Shown in pieces: positions 57,378 to 64,000 of a DNA stretch of 64,000 bases (the first letter of the stretch is position 1; each line of letters begins with the position of its first letter). The stretch is from JAHEJJ01 sp965212205. Lineage in GTDB: Bacteria; Bacteroidota; Bacteroidia; Flavobacteriales; Flavobacteriaceae. The notes under the pieces are model-generated. The model was not told where the DNA came from. It did no database searches and worked only from the letters and a program-made list of their open reading frames with translations. A program made the translations under genes and the position numbers. The stretch spans positions 1 through 64,000 of the forward strand of contig CBDBUX010000002.1 in the NCBI GenBank assembly GCA_965212205.1, in the 5' to 3' direction.

Positions 57378-58768
57378 TCGCCGATGGTATAATAAATAAA
57401 CCCGATATCCTCCATCTTCCTGCGGTCTAATAATCTTCTACCATCGAATATAAAGGCCGGTTTGAGCATATTATCAAAAATTGTTTTCCAATCGAGTTCC
57501 TGAAACTCTGTCCACTCGGTCAATATCGCAATGGCATGGGCATCTTTGGCATCTTCAGCAGGATTTTGGCTTATCGAAATATAATTTCTGTTCTCCTCAG
57601 GAGTCCTGGTATTGAGATCATCAATGTCCTGATAAATCTTTTTGGCCTTCACCTGAGGATCATAGACCGTAATTTCTGCTCTTTCATCAACTAATGCATC
57701 AGCGACATATATCGCGGCTGATTCTCTGGTATCATTGGTGTTCTTTTTAAACGCCCAACCGAAGATCATTATTTTTTTTCCTGATACGGTATTGTATAGC
57801 GTAGAGATGATCTTTTCTGAAAATCTTCTTTTTTGATAATCATTTATCAGGATTACCTGTTCCCAGTATTCGGCTACTTCCACCAGGCCAAAACTTCTGG
57901 CGATATAAACGAGGTTTAGAATATCTTTCTGGAAGCAAGAACCGCCAAATCCTACTGAGGCATTTAAGAATTTTGGACCAATTCTACTATCGTAACCTAC
58001 TGCCTTAGCTACTTCTTCGACGTTCGCATTAGTTTTTTCACAGAGGGCTGAAATTGAATTTATAGATGAAACTCTTTGCGCCAAAAATGCATTAGAGACT
58101 AGCTTTGACAACTCAGACGACCAGAGATTTGTATGAATAATGTTCTCTTTAGCCACCCATTGTTCATAAATTGCGCTAAGGCATTGCAGGGCTTTAATAC
58201 CCTCAGGGGTTTCTTCACCACCTATCAAAACCCTGTCGGGATCCAAAAGATCATCTATAGCGGTCCCTTCGGCCAGGAATTCAGGGTTCGATAGAATGTC
58301 ATAACGCACCCCACTGCCGGTATGATCCAGAATGCTTTTAAGCGCTTCGGCTGTTCTCACCGGTAGTGTCGACTTTTCAACCACAATTTTATCGCTGGTG
58401 GCCACTCTGGCTATATTACGGGCACATAATTCGATATACTTCAAATCGGCCGCTTGTCCTTTGCCTTTACCATAAGTTTTTGTGGGGGTGTTGACCGAAA
58501 TAAAGATCATTTCAGAACGGTCTATGGCTTCATCCACTTCGGTGGAAAAATGCAGATTCTTGCCTCTTACTTTCTTTACGATCTCTTTTAATCCTGGCTC
58601 GTAAATTGGCAATTTGTCTAGATTTTTGTCGTTCCACTGAGCGATTCTATCTGCGTTAATATCGACTACAGTTACATTGATACCGGGACATTTGTAGGCA
58701 ATTACGGCCATAGTTGGTCCACCAACATAACCGGCTCCAATACAACAAATATTTTTTATTTCAGACAT
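57374..58768 (-). CDS. ugd: UDP-glucose 6-dehydrogenase
   Basis: A 464-residue enzyme of the long, eukaryote-like UDP-glucose dehydrogenase type. Marks are ICCIGAGYVGGPTMAVIAYK, FISVNTPTKTYGKGKGQAAD, VVEKSTLPVRTAEALKSIL, ILSNPEFLAEGTAIDDLLDP, VGFGGSCFQKDILNLVYIA with the catalytic Cys and FGWAFKKNTNDTRESAAIYV. It makes UDP-glucuronate with two NAD. The long insert TKTYGKGKGQAADLKYIE is special to this type. It is the first gene of the minus-strand sugar-nucleotide group, facing the divergent PglE/PglF genes, and is followed by the glucuronate epimerase in a 4-base overlap. Confidence 0.95.
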   Translation of the reverse strand: MSEIKNICCIGAGYVGGPTMAVIAYKCPGINVTVVDINADRIAQWNDKNLDKLPIYEPGLKEIVKKVRGKNLHFSTEVDEAIDRSEMIFISVNTPTKTYGKGKGQAADLKYIELCARNIARVATSDKIVVEKSTLPVRTAEALKSILDHTGSGVRYDILSNPEFLAEGTAIDDLLDPDRVLIGGEETPEGIKALQCLSAIYEQWVAKENIIHTNLWSSELSKLVSNAFLAQRVSSINSISALCEKTNANVEEVAKAVGYDSRIGPKFLNASVGFGGSCFQKDILNLVYIARSFGLVEVAEYWEQVILINDYQKRRFSEKIISTLYNTVSGKKIMIFGWAFKKNTNDTRESAAIYVADALVDERAEITVYDPQVKAKKIYQDIDDLNTRTPEENRNYISISQNPAEDAKDAHAIAILTEWTEFQELDWKTIFDNMLKPAFIFDGRRLLDRRKMEDIGFIYYTIGE

Positions 58769-59187
58769 TCTTTTTGATGTTTTCAGACCATTTTTTTAAA
58801 TGTTCGTCCAAACTTATAATTTATTCTAAACCGAAATAGAATTTTTTTAACTAATAATGAGAATTAGCTCGATTAAAACCCTATTCGCCAAATTTCCAAT
58901 AAGGGCCTTAAAAGCCTTATTTTATTGAGATTAGAACAAAAATGATAATCCCTTTAAGGTTAAAAACCTTGCAAAGATCAGGAAATATCGCCATTGTGCA
59001 CGCCAATAGTGGGTAAACAGTCATTTTTCCGGGTTAAAACATATTTTACTGTTTTTTCACGAAAATGCCCCCTTAATTTATAATCCGGATATCGGATTAA
59101 TCAATTTCTTAATCGAATTAAAAGGGCATTAATTGTTTTTAAAGTCCTACAATGTTTACTTTTACAGATTGAATAACCTTTACCATT
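58769..59187. promoter_or_regulatory. Divergent promoter region with several small inverted repeats
   Basis: 419 bases between ugd and the PglE-like gene. I see no gene here. Inverted repeats: AATAAGG (58898-58904) with CCTTATT (58915-58921); TAATCCG (59081-59087) with CGGATTA (59093-59099); and TTAAT-CGA-ATTAA at 59109-59121. The second and third lie about 70-105 bases before the plus-strand start and may be operator sites; the first could be a leader hairpin of the minus-strand transcript. Promoter boxes cannot be fixed with confidence. Confidence 0.4.
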
Positions 59188-60315
59188 TTGATAACAAGCA
59201 CCAAAATTTGGCTGTCTTCTCCCCATATGGGCGGAAAGGAGCAGGAATATGTAAAGCAGGCTTTCGAAACGAATTGGATTGCGCCTTTGGGGCCGAATGT
59301 CGAATCGTTTGAAAAGGCCATAGCTGCTTATATCAAAGAGGGGGTTCATGTTGCCGCCTTAAGTTCTGGCACTGGAGCCATACATCTCGCCCTTGAACTT
59401 CTCGATGTTGGCCACGGCGATGAGGTGCTCTGCCAGAGTTTTACTTTCTCAGCATCGGCGAATCCTATCATGTACCTCGGGGCAACTCCTGTTTTTGTAG
59501 ATAGTGAAAAAGAAAGTTGGAATATCAGTCCGGCTCTTTTGGAGAAGGCTATATTAAGCAGAATGGCTAACGGAAAGAAACCAAAAGCCATTATTGCGGT
59601 ACACCTCTATGGTATGCCATACAAAGCAGATGAGATTACGGAAATCTCGCAACGTTTTGGAATACCGGTGATCGAAGATAGCGCAGAAGCACTTGGAAGT
59701 ATTTATAAGGGACATAAGTGCGGAAGCCTTGGAGAAATTTCCATATTATCGTTCAACGGAAATAAAATAATCACCACCTCTGGTGGTGGTGCATTGGTTT
59801 CCAAAAATAAACACTACCGGGATAAAGCGATATTCCTGTCCACTCAAGCCAGGGATGATGCACCACACTATCAACATTCTCATGTGGGGTACAACTATCG
59901 AATGAGCAATGTTTTGGCAGGTATAGGCAGGGGACAAATGGAAGTTTTGGATGATCGGGTAGCTGCGCGAAGAAGTAATTACGAATTTTATAAAGAACAC
60001 TTACAAGAATATCGGGGACTCAGTTTAATTGAGGAGCCCGAAGGCTTTTTTTCCAATCGATGGCTCAGCTGTGTGCTGACACCTTCCTACGAAATAAGGG
60101 AGAAGGTCCGATTGGCACTTCTGGAGGAGGATATTGAATCTAGGCCCCTCTGGAAACCCCTTCATTTACAACCTATTTTTTCTAACCATTTACATTTTAC
60201 GGATGGTACGGCCGAGGAATTATTCCAAAAAGGCCTTTGCCTGCCCAGTGGATCAAATCTGACCTCTGAGGATCTGACACGAATTGTCCGTATTATTAAA
60301 AAGACTTTGCTATGA
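59188..60315 (+). CDS. pglE: DegT/DnrJ/EryC1 aminotransferase (PglE-like)
   Basis: A 375-residue PLP enzyme that adds an amino group at C4 of a UDP-4-keto-6-deoxy sugar, as PglE does after PglF. The frame opens at a TTG (59188); the first ATG at 59227 would cut off KIWLSSPHMGG, a conserved start of this subfamily, so TTG is preferred. Marks are NWIAPLGPNVESFEKAIAAY, ALSSGTGAIHLALELLDVG, CQSFTFSASANPIMYLGATP, VIEDSAEALGS and SFNGNKIITTSGGGALVS, with Lys193 as PLP lysine, then HVGYNYRMSNVLAGIGRGQM. It overlaps the PglF-like gene by 4 bases (ATGA). Symbol by similarity; a perosamine-type substrate is the alternative. Confidence 0.88.
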   Translation: MITSTKIWLSSPHMGGKEQEYVKQAFETNWIAPLGPNVESFEKAIAAYIKEGVHVAALSSGTGAIHLALELLDVGHGDEVLCQSFTFSASANPIMYLGATPVFVDSEKESWNISPALLEKAILSRMANGKKPKAIIAVHLYGMPYKADEITEISQRFGIPVIEDSAEALGSIYKGHKCGSLGEISILSFNGNKIITTSGGGALVSKNKHYRDKAIFLSTQARDDAPHYQHSHVGYNYRMSNVLAGIGRGQMEVLDDRVAARRSNYEFYKEHLQEYRGLSLIEEPEGFFSNRWLSCVLTPSYEIREKVRLALLEEDIESRPLWKPLHLQPIFSNHLHFTDGTAEELFQKGLCLPSGSNLTSEDLTRIVRIIKKTLL

Positions 60316-62249
60316 TTCAAAAGTACTTTTCCTATCAAGCACAACGATATGCATCAAAGTGGCTGGTTCTGGCAATAGACCTGATCACCTTTGGTTTAGC
60401 GTTTGTCCTGTCTTATTTCATCAGATTTAACCTTACTTTAAACTTCGATGTTGACAGACTGATCCTTCAATTACCTTTAGTGATCACCATCGGGCTATTC
60501 GCCTTTTTATTAACAGGCTCTTATAAAGGTGTGGTCAGACATACCGGGGTGAGGGATGTATACAATATTTTTAATGCGATATGCCTCTCCAGTATTATCA
60601 CGATATTTTTTGTGATCGTTAATCGCCAATATCGCCTGCTCGATAATTTTACTATTCCGCTATCGATCATTATTATTCATAGTTTGATAGGTTTTGTTGC
60701 TATGACCGCTTCACGGTACTTGTTTAAAACCATCTATCATAACCTTATCAGCAACCTTGAAATACGCAAGAATATATTGATTTATGGTGCTGGCGAATCT
60801 GGAATCATCACTTATAATACCATAAGTTCTCACTCTAAGAGCAATGTAAAGGTTATCGGTTATATCGACAATAACCCACAGAAATTAGGGAAACAGATCA
60901 ACGGTGTTAAAGTCTACAAGAAGGAACAAATAACCAGACATTTCATTCAAAAAAGGAATATTGTTGAGGTCATTGTATCGATTCAAAACATCGATCCCAA
61001 AAAACTTGGAAAAATAGTTGACAATTTGATGGAGTATCCCATCAAGGTGAAGATTGTTCCACCGGTCGAACAATGGATCAATGGTGAACTTCAGCTTTCT
61101 CAAATTAAAAATGTTCAGATCGAAGACCTACTCGATCGCGCACCAATCAAGATCAAGAATTCTAAGATACAAAGTGAATTAAAAAATAAGGTCATCGTCG
61201 TTACCGGAGCGGCGGGTTCGATTGGCAGTGAAATATCACGCCAGATCTGTAATTACGATTACAAATCCCTGATAATGATCGACCAGGCCGAATCGGCTTT
61301 ATACGATCTGCAACAGGAATTGCGGCAAGCCGGGCATCACAATTTCATCCCAATTGTTGGAGATATTCGTGATAAGAACCGTATGAATACGCTTTTTGAG
61401 GAGTACCGCCCGGATCTTGTTTTTCACGCGGCAGCCTACAAACATGTGCCTTTGATGGAGTATAATTCCTATGAGGCGATCAAAGTTAATATTGCGGGTA
61501 CCAAGGTAATCGCCGACCTCTCGTCACTTTATAATGTAGATAAATTTGTTTTTATCTCCACTGATAAGGCGGTTAATCCTACCAATGTGATGGGCGCTAG
61601 CAAGCGGATCGCTGAGATGTATATCGGTTGTATGCAACAGGAAGGAAAAACAAAATTTATCACTACCCGATTTGGCAATGTCCTGGGTTCAAACGGTTCG
61701 GTAATCCCATTGTTTAAAAAACAGATTGAAAACGGAGGGCCGCTTACGGTGACCCATAAGGATGTCACTAGATTTTTTATGACCATCGCCGAAGCGTCTC
61801 AATTAGTGCTCGAAGCAGGAGCCATGGGCGAAGGAGGGGAGATATTTATTTTCGATATGGGCGAATCGGTCAGGATATTCGACCTTGCTAAGAACATGAT
61901 TCGCTTATCTGGCCTAAAATTTCCGGAAGATGTCGATATAAAGATAACCGGATTAAGGCCGGGTGAAAAACTCTATGAAGAACTACTAGCCACTGGCGAG
62001 AATACACTTCCCACCTATCATAAGAAGATCATGATTAGCAAAGTAAGGGAGCTCGATTATCAGGAAGTCCGGTCGAGAATCGATCAGCTATGTGTCAATA
62101 ATATGTTCTTCAAGGCCGACACCGTAAAGCTCATGAAGAAAATTGTTCCAGAATACATCTCTCATAATTCTAAATTCTGTAATTTAGACGACAGCAAAGA
62201 ATCGGATGATAGCAACTTAGAAGAACTAAAAACACTTCAAAAAACTTAA
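60312..62249 (+). CDS. pglF: PglF/CapD-like membrane nucleotide-sugar 4,6-dehydratase
   Basis: A 645-residue protein. Four N-terminal membrane helices (about 15-140) precede a CoA-binding-like Rossmann domain (about 150-260, ILIYGAGESGIITYNTISS) and a catalytic SDR domain (about 290-600). The latter has VIVVTGAAGSIGSEISRQIC, VFHAAAYKHVPLMEYNSYEA, FISTDKAVNPTNVMGASKRI, TRFGNVLGSNGSVIPLFKKQ and ITGLRPGEKLYEELL. Such proteins dehydrate UDP-GlcNAc to a 4-keto-6-deoxy sugar. It starts in an ATGA overlap with the PglE-like gene and runs directly into wza (stop and start share a base), so sugar synthesis and export are on one message. Confidence 0.92.
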   Translation: MIQKYFSYQAQRYASKWLVLAIDLITFGLAFVLSYFIRFNLTLNFDVDRLILQLPLVITIGLFAFLLTGSYKGVVRHTGVRDVYNIFNAICLSSIITIFFVIVNRQYRLLDNFTIPLSIIIIHSLIGFVAMTASRYLFKTIYHNLISNLEIRKNILIYGAGESGIITYNTISSHSKSNVKVIGYIDNNPQKLGKQINGVKVYKKEQITRHFIQKRNIVEVIVSIQNIDPKKLGKIVDNLMEYPIKVKIVPPVEQWINGELQLSQIKNVQIEDLLDRAPIKIKNSKIQSELKNKVIVVTGAAGSIGSEISRQICNYDYKSLIMIDQAESALYDLQQELRQAGHHNFIPIVGDIRDKNRMNTLFEEYRPDLVFHAAAYKHVPLMEYNSYEAIKVNIAGTKVIADLSSLYNVDKFVFISTDKAVNPTNVMGASKRIAEMYIGCMQQEGKTKFITTRFGNVLGSNGSVIPLFKKQIENGGPLTVTHKDVTRFFMTIAEASQLVLEAGAMGEGGEIFIFDMGESVRIFDLAKNMIRLSGLKFPEDVDIKITGLRPGEKLYEELLATGENTLPTYHKKIMISKVRELDYQEVRSRIDQLCVNNMFFKADTVKLMKKIVPEYISHNSKFCNLDDSKESDDSNLEELKTLQKT

Positions 62250-63064
62250 TGTTTTTCTTGAGAAACAGCAGAATTTTATCACATATGCTTCAATTTAGAT
62301 CAGGTTATCTTTCGGTATTTGTCTTCACCTTATCATTATTACTATCATTTTCATGTGCTTCGCGACAAGATGTGGTTTACTTTCAGGATACGCTAGAATA
62401 TGAGGTGGAAACGGATATCAACAATAAAAGTCAGACTAGATTCAAAATCGATGATTTAATCAGTATATATGTCTCTACGTTGAACCCCGAAGCGAGTACC
62501 CCATTTAATCTTTTTAGGGGCACATCTGAAGGAGGCCTAAGTCCTGAGCCTGTTGATTATCTTGTCGATAAAAATGGAGAAATTGAGTTTCCTGTCATTG
62601 GTAAGATAAAAGCCGCAGGGCTTACTCCAGAGGAACTTAGGCTATTTTTGATAAATGAATTATCTGACTATCTGAAAGACCCGATCATCAATATCAGACT
62701 CAGAAATTTTACAGTGACCATTTTAGGGGAAGTGAACAGGCCCGGGACATATCCGGTACCTAGTGAACAAATTACAATATTGGAAGCTTTAGGATTGGCA
62801 GGAGACATGACCATACAAGGAATCAGGAACAACATACTTGTTATCAGAGATTTAGACGGCACCAAGGTTTATGAGAGAGTTGACTTAACCAGCAAAGATG
62901 CGTTTCGCTCACCTGGTTATTTTCTGAATCAGAATGATGTGGTTTATGTGGAACCTAATAAAACAGCGATAAAAAGTTCCAGTGTTGGCAGTAACACGGC
63001 ATTGATATTTTCAGTTATCTCACTGCTTATCACTACGACTGTTGTAATTGTTACAAGAAGTTAG
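62249..63064 (+). CDS. wza: Polysaccharide export protein (Wza-like outer-membrane lipoprotein)
   Basis: A 271-residue lipoprotein. The signal FTLSLLLSFSC ends at the lipobox Cys near residue 36; an alternative ATG at 62285 gives a shorter, more usual leader. Next is the polysaccharide-export domain (DDLISIYVSTLNPEASTPFN, YLVDKNGEIEFPVIGKIKAA), then an SLBB domain with VTILGEVNRPGTYPVPSEQI and NDVVYVEPNKTAIKSSSV. A last hydrophobic helix (ALIFSVISLLITTTVVIV) is typical of the Bacteroidota form, which lacks the long C-terminal domain of enterobacterial Wza. It forms the outer-membrane channel for the polymer. It is 20 bases before the Wzc-like gene. Confidence 0.92.
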   Translation: MFFLRNSRILSHMLQFRSGYLSVFVFTLSLLLSFSCASRQDVVYFQDTLEYEVETDINNKSQTRFKIDDLISIYVSTLNPEASTPFNLFRGTSEGGLSPEPVDYLVDKNGEIEFPVIGKIKAAGLTPEELRLFLINELSDYLKDPIINIRLRNFTVTILGEVNRPGTYPVPSEQITILEALGLAGDMTIQGIRNNILVIRDLDGTKVYERVDLTSKDAFRSPGYFLNQNDVVYVEPNKTAIKSSSVGSNTALIFSVISLLITTTVVIVTRS

Positions 63065-63084
63065 ATTTTGGTGCTAATACTACA

Positions 63085-64000
63085 ATGAAAACAGAGACAT
63101 CCCCGAAAGCCGAAATTGAGATCAAAAGTGTTATCAGTCCCTATCTGGCCAAATGGCCGTGGTTTGTAATTACGATACTCTTTTTTGCCATCCTGGCCTT
63201 TCTCTATATTCGCTATACCGTGCCGGAGTATGTGGCCGAAGCTAAAATTCAGATCAATAGCGAGTCTAGTTCAGCCTCACAGATGGCTCTTTTTCAGGAT
63301 TTAGAAGTTTTCTCTCCCGATATGAGCAACGTGCTGGATGAAATTGAGGTCATCAAATCCAGATCTAATTTTTATCAGGTAATTGAGGACTTAAGACTCA
63401 ATGTTTCTATTTACTTACAGGGCAGTATTCTGGATTCCGAGATTTATTCCAACAGACCCCTGAATATAAGCTTTATAGAACCGGACTCTTCCTTGAATAC
63501 TTCCTCAACTCAGTTTTATATCACCCTGCCCGCCATTCCTAATGGACCAAATTTTTATTTTTCTGAAGGAAATGAGGATATCAAAAAAACTTATTCCTTT
63601 GGCAGTAAAATTGAAACTACAATTGGAGATATCGTGATCACTCCAAATATCGATTACATATCCAAATACCCTGAAAAAAACCTAAAGATTGCTGTACATA
63701 ATAAAGATGCCCTGGTTCAAAATTATCAACAGAAAATTATCATTTATCCCAGCGACCAGGGTTCTAACATAATCGTTCTCGCCCTGCGCGATTCTAAACC
63801 AAAAAAAGCAAAGGATATTTTAAATAGGCTGATCCATTTTTATAATTACAATGATCTTGAAAGCAAGCGGTTAATTGCAGAAAAAACATCACAATTTATA
63901 AATAACCGAATAAATGATATTTCGGTCAATCTCTCTTCGGTCGATCAGACCGCAGAAGAATTTAAATCCGGGAGGGGGCTCACGGATATAGAATCAGAAT
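63085..64000 (+). CDS. wzc: Wzc-like polysaccharide co-polymerase/tyrosine autokinase, N-terminal part
   Basis: The frame opens with the ATG at 63085 and runs off the right edge after about 305 codons. It begins MKTETSPKAEIEIKSVISPY and has a first membrane helix at about 28-48 (WFVITILFFAILAFLYIRY). A Wzz-type periplasmic domain follows (EYVAEAKIQI, EVIKSRSNFYQVIEDLRLNV) and then a long Lys/Asn/Gln-rich region leading into the helical part (KKAKDILNRLIHFYNYNDL). The C-terminal kinase domain would lie beyond the window, so the presence of a kinase is inferred from the usual gene order wza-wzc. It controls chain length and export. Confidence 0.85.
   Translation, partial: MKTETSPKAEIEIKSVISPYLAKWPWFVITILFFAILAFLYIRYTVPEYVAEAKIQINSESSSASQMALFQDLEVFSPDMSNVLDEIEVIKSRSNFYQVIEDLRLNVSIYLQGSILDSEIYSNRPLNISFIEPDSSLNTSSTQFYITLPAIPNGPNFYFSEGNEDIKKTYSFGSKIETTIGDIVITPNIDYISKYPEKNLKIAVHNKDALVQNYQQKIIIYPSDQGSNIIVLALRDSKPKKAKDILNRLIHFYNYNDLESKRLIAEKTSQFINNRINDISVNLSSVDQTAEEFKSGRGLTDIESE

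Noticed and set aside
1..64000. Mobile elements, phage genes, defence or toxin systems, tRNA and rRNA genes
   Set aside because: None was recognised on either strand; the unusual content is of surface-polysaccharide and acyl-transfer type.

Overview
The window looks like a chromosomal segment of a marine-type member of the Flavobacteriaceae (Bacteroidota). The evidence is moderate GC with AT-rich spacers, almost no Shine-Dalgarno sequences, two giant secreted proteins with type IX secretion (T9SS) sorting tails, a Bacteroidota-style surface lipoprotein, and a Wzx/Wzy/Wza/Wzc capsule or exopolysaccharide locus. I could not assign a genus. I saw no phage, transposase, CRISPR, tRNA or rRNA.

Left part (1-11.5 kb, minus strand). 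The end of a sulfate-assimilation operon (DUF2061 protein, then cysD cut by the window edge) is followed by a nine-gene co-directional block. In transcription order this is an MBOAT O-acyltransferase, its SGNH-like partner, six tandem paralogs of one GNAT-fold (CelD/BioF2/FemAB-like) transferase family, and a JmjC/cupin-type Fe(II)/2-oxoglutarate oxygenase. This is the most unusual part of the window and suggests a surface glycan or lipid heavily decorated with acyl or aminoacyl groups.

Middle (11.8-31.3 kb). Two giant T9SS-exported proteins lie here. One has 2022 residues: DUF5060, a TIM-barrel glycosidase-like part and 12 Calx-beta repeats. The other has 2862 residues: a sugar-dehydrogenase-like propeller, three malectin modules, four PKD domains and a Kelch propeller. 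A divergent plus-strand operon follows, with a NodU/CmcH carbamoyltransferase, a second MBOAT and a second SGNH protein that is broken by a frameshift.

Right part (31.3-64 kb). This is a large polysaccharide locus. It holds a free FemAB-like transferase and a fusion of an FAD/NAD(P) Rossmann protein to the same FemAB-like fold. These are followed by a NeuD/PglD acyltransferase, two PglC-type phosphoglycosyl transferases, two formyltransferases of different families, five glycosyltransferases, a pyruvyl transferase, a TupA-like ATP-grasp protein, a CapK/PaaK-like adenylating enzyme, a NodB-type deacetylase, an EpsG-like polymerase and a Wzx flippase. Four genes make acidic sugar nucleotides: a TviB/WbpO-like dehydrogenase, a TviC/WbpP-like epimerase, a UDP-glucuronate epimerase and Ugd. 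Divergently transcribed are a PglE-like aminotransferase, a PglF-like dehydratase, Wza and the start of Wzc. A beta-helix surface lipoprotein sits alone on the plus strand inside the locus.

Taken together the genes predict an acidic, amino-sugar-containing surface polymer. It would be initiated by one or both PglC-type enzymes, built by the glycosyltransferases, modified by pyruvyl, formyl, carbamoyl, O-acyl and possibly aminoacyl groups, and exported through Wza/Wzc. PglF, PglE, PglD and PglC homologs are all present but split over about 27 kb, which would fit a bacillosamine-type initiating sugar.
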